A stretch of 20,178 nt of DNA. Origin: Planktomarina sp. (lineage in GTDB: Bacteria > Pseudomonadota > Alphaproteobacteria > Rhodobacterales > Rhodobacteraceae). The stretch is from contig JADHLF010000044.1 of the NCBI GenBank assembly GCA_016780825.1, positions 1 to 20,178 of the forward strand, in the 5' to 3' direction. The position numbers and the translations under genes were made by a program. The notes below the pieces were generated by a model, which was not told the origin of the DNA, did not search any database, and saw nothing but the letters and a program-made list of their open reading frames with translations. Positions 7,957 to 15,180 of the stretch are shown one piece after another; the stretch's first letter is position 1; each line of letters starts with the position of its first letter.

Positions 7957-8939
7957 CGTTTTATTATCGGCCTTTGGTCGAAGAGAAGGGCACGCATGTG
8001 CTTGCGGGGGGCTGGTGTCGGTTTTCCAGGGTTGAAGTTCTGTCGCGGAACCGGCGGGCGGAGCTCATATCTGCCGATGAGGTCCCGCAAGACATATTGC
8101 ACCGTCTCACCTCTGCGCGTTCTGATTTGGGCACAAAAGCAAGCGCAGCGCCGCAGGTCATGGGTATTTTAAACACGACGCCAGATAGTTTTTCCGATGG
8201 CGGGCAATTTGACAGCCGCGCAAGCGCGCGCGCCCATGCGGTGCGCTTGCTGCAAGAGGGTGCGGATATCATTGATATTGGGGGCGAGAGTACCCGGCCC
8301 GGCGCCGATCTGGTGGATCTGGAGGAAGAGATTTCCCGAACAAAGCCCGCCATTCTTGATCTGCGGCAGGTGTCGTCTTTGCCTTTGTCCATTGATACGC
8401 GCAAAGCGCCTGTGGCGGCGGCGGCCTTGGAGGCGGGCGTTGATTGGATCAATGATGTCTCCGCTTTGACCTTTGACAGTGAGATGGCGCAGGTGGCGGC
8501 CCGCAGTGGCGCGCCAGTGTGCATGATGCACGCACCCAGTGATCCCAAAACGATGCAGCAAAAGGCGCAATATGAAAATGTTGTGCTCGATGTATATGAT
8601 TATTTGGCCGCAAGGATGGAGTTTGCGCTGTCACAGGGCATTTTGCGGCAAAATATTATTGTCGATCCCGGCATCGGGTTTGGGAAAACCTTGGAGCATA
8701 ATTTGGCGCTGTTGCGCGGCCTTGCGGTCTTCCACGGCTTAGGGTGTCCTGTTCTCTTGGGCGCGTCCCGTAAGCGCTTTATTGGCACGATTTCTGGCGC
8801 GGAGCAAGCCCAGGAGCGCATGGCCGGCTCTGTTGCGGTGGCCTTGGCCGCCGCTGGGCAAGGCGCGCAGATCTTGCGTGTGCATGACGTGCGCGAAACG
8901 GTTCAGGCGCTTAAGCTGTGGGCGGCTGTCCGCGGTTGA
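7953..8939 (+). CDS. folP: dihydropteroate synthase
   Basis: FolP joins 6-hydroxymethyl-7,8-dihydropterin pyrophosphate to p-aminobenzoate to give dihydropteroate, the sulfonamide target. The 328-residue protein shows all the main motifs of the TIM-barrel enzyme: MGILNTTPDSFSDGG (70-84), GGESTRPGA (110-118), SIDT (146-149), ND (167-168), DPGIGFGK (238-245), SRK (272-274) and HD (311-312). Residues 1-65 form an N-terminal extension absent from the roughly 280-residue E. coli enzyme; it shows no motif I recognise. The ATG overlaps the folB stop. The 3' end overlaps the convergent transporter gene by 29 bases. No glmM follows within the window. Confidence 0.95.
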   Translation: MTFYYRPLVEEKGTHVLAGGWCRFSRVEVLSRNRRAELISADEVPQDILHRLTSARSDLGTKASAAPQVMGILNTTPDSFSDGGQFDSRASARAHAVRLLQEGADIIDIGGESTRPGADLVDLEEEISRTKPAILDLRQVSSLPLSIDTRKAPVAAAALEAGVDWINDVSALTFDSEMAQVAARSGAPVCMMHAPSDPKTMQQKAQYENVVLDVYDYLAARMEFALSQGILRQNIIVDPGIGFGKTLEHNLALLRGLAVFHGLGCPVLLGASRKRFIGTISGAEQAQERMAGSVAVALAAAGQGAQILRVHDVRETVQALKLWAAVRG

Positions 8940-9834
8940 AGATGCGGCGCAAGACATTCGCTTGAATAATCGCCACCCCCAGCAAGATCAAAGCCAGAGC
9001 GACAAAGAGTGTCGCCGGGAGGGTTTCCCCCAGAAAGACGCTGCCAGCGAGTACGGACCAAACCGGGACTTGGTAATTTGTCAGTGTCATGAATGATGGA
9101 CCGGCGCTGCGGATTACGGCAACTTTGATGATAAAGGCCAATGCGGTGGGAATGAGACCCAGATAGCCGATGGCGAGTAGACCCGAGATGCTGGGCGGGC
9201 TAGGCGGGCCTTCGACGAGCAGGGCGATTGGCAGGAGGACCACAGAGGCCAAAATGAGAGAGCCGGTGGAGAGTGCCAGCTCATTGATTGGCGGACATTG
9301 CCGCGTGGCGATCGAACCGCATGCATAGCAGAAAGCTGCGGCCACACAGGCAAAACGCGCCAGCGTTTCCAGGGGGCCTTCTGCCAAGCCAAGCCCGCTT
9401 GTGCCGATCAGGAGCACTGCGCCGACAAAGCCAACGCCAAAGCCGATGAGTTTGCGTAGAAAAATCCGCTCGCCCGGCACAAAAAAATGTGCCAGCGGCA
9501 AAACGAAAATTGGCAGCGCCGCCATGGTCATGCCGGCGAAGGCGGAGGGCACATGCTGTTGGCCCCAACTGAGCAGTGCGAAGGGAATTGCGCTGGACAG
9601 CAGCCCAACCAAAAGGACAATGCGCCAGAGGGCGATAGCTTTGACGCTGGGCAAAGCAATGCCGCGCCAACGCATCAGGCCATAGAGCGCGATGGCACCA
9701 ATAGTGATCCGCCCCGCTGCAAGGGTCAAAGGTTCGAAATCCCGCAGCGCGATGCGCACCACCATAAAGGCGCTGCCCCAAATCATTGCGATGAAGGCAA
9801 TGCGAAGCCAGTTGATCACTCCTGGAGCTGTCAT
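8911..9834 (-). CDS. EamA/DMT-family transporter
   Basis: This is a 307-residue inner-membrane protein with about ten hydrophobic segments arranged as two EamA repeats (about residues 8-140 and 155-295), the drug/metabolite transporter superfamily layout. Typical features are IWGSAFMVVRIAL in the first helix region, GQQHVPSAFAGMTMAALPIF (91-110) and, near the end, YQVPVWSVLAGSVFLGETL, which is the usual second-repeat signature. The substrate cannot be read from the sequence; relatives export amino acids or other metabolites. The frame is open to 9894, but the ATG at 9834 begins just before the first membrane helix, and the longer version would run through the ilvC terminator. It is convergent with folP. 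Confidence 0.9.
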   Translation of the reverse strand: MTAPGVINWLRIAFIAMIWGSAFMVVRIALRDFEPLTLAAGRITIGAIALYGLMRWRGIALPSVKAIALWRIVLLVGLLSSAIPFALLSWGQQHVPSAFAGMTMAALPIFVLPLAHFFVPGERIFLRKLIGFGVGFVGAVLLIGTSGLGLAEGPLETLARFACVAAAFCYACGSIATRQCPPINELALSTGSLILASVVLLPIALLVEGPPSPPSISGLLAIGYLGLIPTALAFIIKVAVIRSAGPSFMTLTNYQVPVWSVLAGSVFLGETLPATLFVALALILLGVAIIQANVLRRIFNRGQPPTA

Positions 9835-9856
9835 GCGCGCGCTTTCATGGAAGGCA

Positions 9857-9893
9857 AAAGAAAAGGGGCCCGGCCAGTTGCGCCGCGCCCCCA
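9857..9893 (-). terminator. intrinsic terminator downstream of ilvC
   Basis: Read on the minus strand, a GC-rich hairpin (arms 9882-9892 and 9865-9874, about 10 bp with one or two mismatches, loop about 7 bases) is followed by TTTTCTTTT (plus-strand A-rich run 9856-9864). It lies 33 bases past the ilvC stop and before the transporter start, so the transporter probably has its own promoter or depends on read-through. Confidence 0.72.
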
Positions 9894-9925
9894 AGGTCTA
9901 ATATGAGCCTGAGCCCATCACAAGA

Positions 9926-10948
9926 TTAGTTCTTGGATTTATCGACCATTTTACCAGCAGAAATCCAAGGCATCATGGCGCGCAGTTTCTCGCCTGTGGC
10001 TTCGATTTGGTGCTCATCATTGATGCGGCGCGTGGCTTTGAATGAGGGCTGTCCAACAGCGTTTTCAGCCATGAAGTCACGCACGAATTTGCCATTTTGG
10101 ATGTCGGTTAGAACCGCTTTCATCTTGGCTTTGGTTTCGTCGTAAGGCAAGATTCGTGGACCAGAGACATATTCGCCATATTCCGCAGTGTTGGAAATGG
10201 AGTAGTTCATGTTGGCAATGCCGCCTTCATAAATCAGGTCCACAATCAATTTCACTTCGTGCAGACATTCGAAATAAGCCATTTCTGGCGCATAGCCCGC
10301 TTCGACCAAAGTTTCAAAACCCATGCGGATCAGCTCAACCAATCCGCCGCAAAGAACCGCTTGTTCACCAAAGAGATCGGTTTCGCATTCTTCCCGGAAG
10401 TTGGTTTCGATGATGCCTGAGCGGCCGCCGCCGATGGCGGAGCAATAGGACAGGCCGATTTCCAAGGCTTTGCCAGAGGCGTCTTTGTCCACGGCAACCA
10501 GGCAGGGCACGCCGCCGCCCTTGGTGTATTCGCCGCGCACGGTGTGGCCTGGGCCCTTTGGTGCCATCATGATGACGTCGATGCCTTCTTTTGGCTCAAT
10601 CAGGCCAAAATGCACGTTCAAACCGTGGGCAAATGCAATCGCAGCGCCTTCACGGATATTGTCATGGACATATTTTTTGTAAGTTTCGGCCTGCAATTCA
10701 TCGGGCATGGTGAACATGATGACATCAGCCCAAGCGGCGGCTTCGGCAATGCCCATGGTTGTCAGGCCTTCGCCTTCGGCTTTTGCTATAGAGGCAGAGC
10801 CTTCACGCAGCGCCACCACCAAGTTTTTGGCTCCGCTGTCGCGCAGGTTCAACGCGTGGGCATGGCCTTGGCTGCCGTAGCCGAGGATGGCGACTTTCTT
10901 GTCTTTGATCAAATTCACATCGCAATCGCGATCATAGTAAACGCGCAT
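9926..10948 (-). CDS. ilvC: ketol-acid reductoisomerase (class I)
   Basis: IlvC performs the Mg-dependent isomerisation and NADPH-dependent reduction of acetolactate and acetohydroxybutyrate in valine, leucine and isoleucine synthesis. The 340-residue length is typical of the short class I form. The Rossmann motif GYGSQG is at 23-28. Catalytic and metal-site residues are in place: His108, Lys131 (PKGPGH), Asp191 and Glu195 (DLFGEQ), Glu227 and Glu231 (FECLHE) and Ser252. The ATG at 10948 has AAAGGA about 7 bases upstream on the minus strand. It is divergently placed from two Lrp/AsnC regulators, a layout in which the regulators may control it, and ends at an intrinsic terminator. Confidence 0.97.
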   Translation of the reverse strand: MRVYYDRDCDVNLIKDKKVAILGYGSQGHAHALNLRDSGAKNLVVALREGSASIAKAEGEGLTTMGIAEAAAWADVIMFTMPDELQAETYKKYVHDNIREGAAIAFAHGLNVHFGLIEPKEGIDVIMMAPKGPGHTVRGEYTKGGGVPCLVAVDKDASGKALEIGLSYCSAIGGGRSGIIETNFREECETDLFGEQAVLCGGLVELIRMGFETLVEAGYAPEMAYFECLHEVKLIVDLIYEGGIANMNYSISNTAEYGEYVSGPRILPYDETKAKMKAVLTDIQNGKFVRDFMAENAVGQPSFKATRRINDEHQIEATGEKLRAMMPWISAGKMVDKSKN

Positions 10949-11071
10949 TTTGGCGTCCTTTCATGGTTGGGTGTTCTGGAGCGTGTCTATCAGTTTGAGC
11001 GGTATGAGGAAGGATATATTTTGCCAAACTATGAGGTAATATGAACGTTTTAATTCCTAATTTTTTAATAT

Positions 11072-11084
11072 ATGAAAATTTCAT
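11072..11084. promoter_or_regulatory. palindrome at the start of the first Lrp/AsnC gene, candidate operator
   Basis: ATGAAA-A-TTTCAT is a perfect 6+6 inverted repeat about one central base. It sits in a very AT-rich stretch (11041-11084) and overlaps the proposed ATG at 11083. TAATAT at 11066-11071 could be a -10 element. Lrp/AsnC proteins commonly bind AT-rich palindromes near their own start, so autoregulation is a reasonable inference but is not shown here. Confidence 0.4.
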
Positions 11085-11538
11085 GCTTAATGATCTTGAT
11101 CGACGTATTTTGCGGTTTTTACAATCAGACCCCGCAGCACCGCTGTCGGAGCTGGCGGAACGCTGCCAATCACAGCCGGCCACGGTGACGCGCCGGTTGG
11201 ATCGGTTAAAGGGGGAGGGCGTGTTGCGGGGTGTGCACGCGGTGATTGATTGGGCGGCTTTGGGGTATGGGGTTGAAGTCAGCCTCCGCTTTACTTTGGA
11301 CAAAACTCATTCGAAGGCATTTGACGAATTTCTGGCGGCAGCACGTCGGATCAAACAGGTGATTGCCATACAAACCTTTTCCGGCCGCGTGGATGTGCGT
11401 CTTTCGGTGATCGCCAAAGACATGCCGGATTATCAAAAACTATATCGCAGTGAGATTCTCAATCTGCCTCATATCGCCGAGCTGGAAGCTCTGATGCATG
11501 TGGCGACGCTGAAAACCGCGGAAGCTCTGCCGATATGA
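11083..11538 (+). CDS. Lrp/AsnC-family transcriptional regulator (first of a tandem pair)
   Basis: This 151-residue DNA-binding protein has an N-terminal winged HTH (about residues 4-50; LSELAERCQSQPATVTRRLD is the recognition region) and a RAM/AsnC ligand-binding domain (about 63-140) with the turn FSGRVDVRLSV. Family members sense amino acids and act as dimers or octamers. The start is uncertain. ATG 11041 has GAGG at 11033-11036 with short spacing and would add 14 residues (MNVLIPNFLIYENF). ATG 11083 gives the usual LDRRIL beginning and leaves the AT-rich stretch as promoter, but has no clear ribosome binding site and might be read from a leaderless transcript. I prefer 11083. It is divergent from ilvC and overlaps the second regulator by ATGA. 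Confidence 0.88.
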   Translation: MLNDLDRRILRFLQSDPAAPLSELAERCQSQPATVTRRLDRLKGEGVLRGVHAVIDWAALGYGVEVSLRFTLDKTHSKAFDEFLAAARRIKQVIAIQTFSGRVDVRLSVIAKDMPDYQKLYRSEILNLPHIAELEALMHVATLKTAEALPI

Positions 11539-11990
11539 GTGCTTGGGATGACAAGGATTTTGCGCTTCTGCGGGCTTTGTCGCGGGATGTCACCCAATCG
11601 GCAGGGGCATTGGGCCGTCAATTGGGACTGAGCCAGCCGGCCACCTGGCGGCGCATCAAGCGTTTGCAGGCCGCGGGTGTTTTGGCCGGTCGTCGGGTGG
11701 ATCTCAATGTCGAGGCATTGGGTTTCGGCGTTACAGTCTTTTTGGGCGTAAAGCTGGCCACGCGCGGGCAGGTCAGCCTAGAGGATTTCGAACGTGCGGT
11801 GACGGCCATCCCGGAGGTGCAAACCGTTCAGCATGTGCTGGGGCGTTATGATTACCGCCTGCGGGTTGTCGCGCGCGATATTTCGGACTTCGAACGGGTT
11901 CTGCGCCACCGGATCATGACCGTGCGCGGTATCGGCGATGTGGAGGCCAATGTGCTTTTGAGTGAAGAGCGGCTGCTTGGCCCGCTTTAG
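11535..11990 (+). CDS. Lrp/AsnC-family transcriptional regulator (second of a tandem pair)
   Basis: This is a second 151-residue Lrp/AsnC protein, translationally coupled to the first through ATGA. Its HTH is at about residues 5-52 (LGRQLGLSQPATWRRIKRLQ) and its RAM domain at about 64-142, with the turn VLGRYDYRLRVVARD (101-115). It is clearly diverged from its neighbour, so this is not a recent duplication. Such a pair could form hetero-oligomers. Likely targets by position are ilvC, on the other side of the divergent region, and the aminotransferase downstream; both are inferences. Siroheme decarboxylase subunits share this fold, but a full HTH in both proteins and the absence of heme genes argue for regulators. 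Confidence 0.92.
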   Translation: MSAWDDKDFALLRALSRDVTQSAGALGRQLGLSQPATWRRIKRLQAAGVLAGRRVDLNVEALGFGVTVFLGVKLATRGQVSLEDFERAVTAIPEVQTVQHVLGRYDYRLRVVARDISDFERVLRHRIMTVRGIGDVEANVLLSEERLLGPL

Positions 11991-12031
11991 CTGCATACCA
12001 AAATAGACCGTGCATCCTGTGACCAAGGTTT

Positions 12032-12056
12032 TATAATGTGCCAACCCTATAGGAGA
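12032..12056 (+). promoter_or_regulatory. candidate -10 box and ribosome binding site of the aminotransferase
   Basis: TATAAT (12032-12037) is a perfect -10 hexamer in the 73-base gap before the aminotransferase, and AGGAGA (12051-12056) is a strong ribosome binding site 7 bases before its ATG. No good -35 is visible at 16-18 bases upstream, so the promoter may rely on an activator or may be fortuitous. Confidence 0.4.
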
Positions 12057-12063
12057 TGCCCAC

Positions 12064-13197
12064 ATGACCGCTTTGCTCGATACCGTAGATCCAGATGGCC
12101 TGCTTGAATATTCTGTCGTGTTTACAGATCGCTCGCTCAATCACATGAGCGCAAAATTTCAGGGAGTGATGCGTGATATCTCATCCATTCTCAAAGAGGT
12201 GTATTCTGCGGATGGCGTTGCAGTGATTCCCGGCGGCGGCACCTATGGGATGGAAGCGGTCGCGCGGCAGATTGCCGTGGGCAAAAATGTTATGGTGCTG
12301 CGCAATGGGTGGTTTTCCTATCGCTGGACCCAGATTTTTGAAGCCGGCTCCATTCCTGCCAGCGAAACCGTTATGAAGGCTCGGCGTGTAGGCAATGGCG
12401 CGCAGGCGGCCTTTGCCCCGGCACCGATAGATGAGGTCGTGGCCAAGATTTTGTCCGATCAACCTGATGTAGTCTTCGCGCCGCATGTCGAGACCTCTGC
12501 GGGTTTGATCTTGCCGGATGACTACCTCAAGGCGGTCTCGGACGCGGTGCATAGTTATGGCGGATTGTTTGTTCTGGATTGTATCGCCTCGGGCTGTGCT
12601 TGGGTCGACATGCGCGCCGTGGGCGTTGATTTCTTGATTTCCGCACCTCAAAAGGGGTGGTCTGCCTCTCCATCTGCGGGCTTGGTGATGTTGTCTGAGG
12701 CCGGTATCGCAGCGGTGAAGGCCAGCCAGTCCAACAGCTTTGCTGTGGATCTGGGCAAGTGGTTGTCCATTATGGAGACCTATGAGGCCGGTGGTCATGC
12801 CTATCACGCCACAATGCCAACCGATGCTTTGACCGGATTTCGCGATACAATGCTGGAAACCAAAGACTACGGTTTTGGCAAATTGGCCGATGCACAATGG
12901 GAACAAGGCAACCGCGTGCGCGCCGCCTTGGCAGAGCGTGGCATCGCCTCCGTCGCTGCGGATGGATTTGGTGCGCCGGGTGTCGTTGTGAGTTTCGCAA
13001 GCAGCCCGGAGCTTCAATCTGGCAAACCTTTTGCCGCGCTCGGAATGCAGATCGCGGCCGGCGTGCCGCTGCAATGCGACGAGGGCCCAGACTATCGCAG
13101 CTTCCGTCTTGGATTGTTTGGCCTTGATAAGCTCTACGATGTGGACGCCAGCGTGGCGCGGTTAGAGAAGGCTTTGGATCAAGTCTTCGCCGCCTAA
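12064..13197 (+). CDS. class V aminotransferase (PLP-dependent)
   Basis: This is a 377-residue fold-type I PLP enzyme of the class V group that includes alanine/serine--glyoxylate aminotransferases. The PLP lysine is predicted as Lys197 in SAPQKGWSASPSAG (193-206), with Asp172 (LDCIASG) as the pyridine-nitrogen partner. PGGGTYGMEA (56-65) is the phosphate-binding loop, and HVETSAG (141-147) is the usual substrate-side strand. The beginning GLLEYSVVFTDRSLNHMS is characteristic of one subgroup usually annotated only as aminotransferase class V. The amino donor and acceptor cannot be assigned. A strong AGGAGA at 12051-12056 supports the start. It follows the Lrp/AsnC pair on the same strand after 73 bases and converges on the hydroxylase gene with a 6-base gap. 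Confidence 0.92.
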   Translation: MTALLDTVDPDGLLEYSVVFTDRSLNHMSAKFQGVMRDISSILKEVYSADGVAVIPGGGTYGMEAVARQIAVGKNVMVLRNGWFSYRWTQIFEAGSIPASETVMKARRVGNGAQAAFAPAPIDEVVAKILSDQPDVVFAPHVETSAGLILPDDYLKAVSDAVHSYGGLFVLDCIASGCAWVDMRAVGVDFLISAPQKGWSASPSAGLVMLSEAGIAAVKASQSNSFAVDLGKWLSIMETYEAGGHAYHATMPTDALTGFRDTMLETKDYGFGKLADAQWEQGNRVRAALAERGIASVAADGFGAPGVVVSFASSPELQSGKPFAALGMQIAAGVPLQCDEGPDYRSFRLGLFGLDKLYDVDASVARLEKALDQVFAA

Positions 13198-13203
13198 ATT
13201 GGC

Positions 13204-14391
13204 CTAGCGGAGGCCCAGCCCCAATTGCATGAGCTGGTGGCGTAGGGGCGTGATCCGGTGGATCGCGTCCAAGCCCAGCGCTCTGGCCCGGGCGGCGATG
13301 GGCCCCTCGGCCTTAGAGGCGCGGTTCAAGGCCCCAACACCGAGCACCCGTGACTGCGCAATTGGCCGGCGGGCTTGATGGTAACGTTTGAGCATGTGAG
13401 TTTCGCCAATCTGCTCCGGTGCGGCCTTTGCAAGATCAACAAGTGCCTCAATATCTCCCAGGCTTAGGTTCAAGCCCTGAGCGCCAATTGGTGGCACCAC
13501 ATGGGCGGCCTCTGCAATGAAAGCGGTGCGCTCGGCAAAAAAATGATCCGACAATTGGCTGATGATCGGCCAAGCTGTGCGTGCAGTGATCACCTCCAGC
13601 GGCCCCAAGACACCGGCAGACCGCTCTGTGATGGCAGAGTTAAAGGCCTGTTCCGGTAGGGATTGCATCTCCTTTATCGCGCTGACGCGGTCCATCCAGA
13701 CCACAGCAGAGGAGGGTTTGCCATTGAAATCGGGCAGGGGCACCAAGGTGAAAGGCCCGCCCGCCTTATGAACCTCTGTCGAGATATTTTCATGTGGCAT
13801 GTCGTGGTTCACCGCAAAACTTAACGCCAATTGACCAAAATCGGTGCGTTTCGTGCGGACCTTGGCGGCGCGCCGAATGGGGCTGTCTCGGCCATCGGCC
13901 GCAATCAGCATTTTGCAAAAGACATGTTCTGAAGAGCTCAGAGTGACGCGGGCTTCGGTACTGCGCGTTTGACTGCCGATTGTCGAAACACCGGGTTGAA
14001 AGTTGACATTCGGCAGGGCGTCCAGCCGTGCCAAAAGCCCCTCGCGCATGTCCCAATTGCCAAGGTTCCAGCCAAATGGCGCGTCTGAAATATCGGCCGC
14101 GTTGAAATCTTTACGGACCAAGCTCTCCCCGGCCGCATCCACAATGCGCATGATTTGAAGGGGTGCGCTGCGCTCTGCCACCAAAGACCAAAGACCGATT
14201 TTCTGCAAAAAAGCTTGCGCGGGTTGCAAATAGGCGGTGGTGCGCAGATCGGCGCCTTGGTTGGTCCGGTCGGTGACAGGTGCCATGGGGTCGACGCAAA
14301 GCACCTCAAACCCTGCCTCGCCAAAAGCAACAGCGGCGGTCAGCCCGGCGATGCCGCCGCCAGAGATGATAATGTCTTTATATTTGCCCAT
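13204..14391 (-). CDS. UbiH/UbiF-type FAD-dependent hydroxylase
   Basis: This is a 395-residue class A flavin monooxygenase of the ubiquinone-ring hydroxylase family, which hydroxylates a polyprenylated ring with NAD(P)H and O2 at the inner membrane face. Seen are the FAD Rossmann motif GGGIAG (11-16), ADGRDSPIRR (165-174, the DG motif), and the second FAD motif in the form AEAAHVVPPIGAQGLNLSLGD (residues 293-313), where most relatives have GDAAH. This variant matches what I recall of Rhodobacterales members. The frame is open to 14571, but the ATG at 14391 starts just before the FAD motif. Its first 14 bases overlap the end of the nucleotidase gene upstream, so the two are probably co-transcribed. 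Which ring position it hydroxylates cannot be told. Confidence 0.9.
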   Translation of the reverse strand: MGKYKDIIISGGGIAGLTAAVAFGEAGFEVLCVDPMAPVTDRTNQGADLRTTAYLQPAQAFLQKIGLWSLVAERSAPLQIMRIVDAAGESLVRKDFNAADISDAPFGWNLGNWDMREGLLARLDALPNVNFQPGVSTIGSQTRSTEARVTLSSSEHVFCKMLIAADGRDSPIRRAAKVRTKRTDFGQLALSFAVNHDMPHENISTEVHKAGGPFTLVPLPDFNGKPSSAVVWMDRVSAIKEMQSLPEQAFNSAITERSAGVLGPLEVITARTAWPIISQLSDHFFAERTAFIAEAAHVVPPIGAQGLNLSLGDIEALVDLAKAAPEQIGETHMLKRYHQARRPIAQSRVLGVGALNRASKAEGPIAARARALGLDAIHRITPLRHQLMQLGLGLR

Positions 14392-15076
14392 GCGAAACAC
14401 GTAATCCGCCGCTTGGCTTTGAAAAGCAAGCTGCGACCAATTGTGACAAGAAGGTCTCCAAATCCTGATGCGTGGTGTCGACATAATCAGGTGAGGCGCT
14501 GTCTGGAGAGATATAGACCGTCCGCATCCCAAGGCCTGCGGGCACCTGCAAATTTCGGGAATCGTCCTCAAACATGGCGGCGGACTGCGGGGTCACTGCC
14601 GCGCGCGCAAAGACCTCGGCGAAGGCCTCAGCATGGGGTTTGGGGCGATAACTTGCGTGCTCAATCCCGTAGACCGCCTCAAAATTCTGCTCCAAGCCAC
14701 GCGCTTGCAATACGCGGCGGGCATAGGGTTCTGTGCCATTGGTATAGACGATTTTTCGTCCCGGCAGGGCCGCAATCAGCGATGACAGCTCTTCTGAATG
14801 GGGCAATGGTGAAAAATCTATGTCATGGACAAAATGCAAAAACGCCTCGGGTGGCATGGCGTGTTGGTCCATCATGCCCGCTAGGGTTGTTCCATGGCTG
14901 CGCCAATACTGCGCGCGGAACACATCTGCCTCTTCAAGACTAACATTCAGAAAATCAGAGACAAAAAGGCGCATTTTCTCTTCAATCTGATCAAAAAGCC
15001 GTACCTTGGGCGGGTAAAGCGTATTGTCGAGATCAAAGATCCAAGTGTCGATATGGGAAAACTGGGCATAATCCAT
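14378..15076 (-). CDS. HAD-family pyrimidine 5'-nucleotidase
   Basis: This 232-residue HAD-superfamily phosphatase resembles the pyrimidine 5'-nucleotidase (Sdt1/PyrE-like annotation) group, which removes phosphate from UMP or CMP and related nucleotides. All four HAD motifs are present: DLDNT (15-19), TNG (112-114), Lys146 in RPKP, and EDD in FEDDSRNLQVP (169-179). A cap region between motifs I and II contains YWRSHGTTLAGMM, typical of the group. ATG 15076 is chosen because the family begins a few residues before the first motif; ATG 15148 would add 24 unlike residues. No clear ribosome binding site precedes 15076. The gene is divergent from the GntR regulator, and a perfect palindrome lies 8 bases upstream of its start. 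Confidence 0.88.
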   Translation of the reverse strand: MDYAQFSHIDTWIFDLDNTLYPPKVRLFDQIEEKMRLFVSDFLNVSLEEADVFRAQYWRSHGTTLAGMMDQHAMPPEAFLHFVHDIDFSPLPHSEELSSLIAALPGRKIVYTNGTEPYARRVLQARGLEQNFEAVYGIEHASYRPKPHAEAFAEVFARAAVTPQSAAMFEDDSRNLQVPAGLGMRTVYISPDSASPDYVDTTHQDLETFLSQLVAACFSKPSGGLRVSHGQI

Positions 15077-15083
15077 GCGGCAA

Positions 15084-15093
15084 TTGGTACCAA
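15084..15093. promoter_or_regulatory. TTGGTACCAA palindrome, candidate GntR/FCD operator
   Basis: A perfect 10-bp palindrome lies between the divergent nucleotidase and GntR genes. Its TGGT/ACCA halves match the general form of FadR-subfamily GntR operators. A further TTGGTA half-site occurs at 15151-15156, just past the candidate -10 of the regulator. The site covers the region where a ribosome binding site for the nucleotidase would be expected. Binding by the adjacent regulator is an inference. Confidence 0.5.
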
Positions 15094-15122
15094 ATAGCGC
15101 GGCAGGTTCAATGCCGAAACGC

Positions 15123-15151
15123 TTGCGAGGCGCGGCCAGCTCGCCCATAGT
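15123..15151 (+). promoter_or_regulatory. candidate promoter of the GntR gene
   Basis: TTGCGA (15123-15128), a 17-base spacer and CATAGT (15146-15151) each match four of six consensus bases. Transcription would begin near 15158, ahead of the AAGGAG ribosome binding site at 15169-15174 and the ATG at 15181. It lies 30 bases from the TTGGTACCAA palindrome. Confidence 0.45.
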
Positions 15152-15180
15152 TGGTAAAAGGATCGATAAGGAGCCTATTT

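Noticed and set aside
11083..11990. Tandem AsnC-like pair read as siroheme decarboxylase (NirDL/AhbAB-like)
   Set aside because: Both proteins keep a complete HTH and ordinary RAM domain, and no heme or nitrite-reductase genes are nearby.
12181..13074. Minus-strand open frame (297 codons) opposite the aminotransferase
   Set aside because: The plus-strand gene has full PLP-enzyme motifs and a strong ribosome binding site; the antisense translation resembles no family.
14155..14943. Plus-strand open frame (262 codons) across the hydroxylase and nucleotidase genes
   Set aside because: It is antisense to two recognised overlapping genes and has no motif or ribosome binding site.
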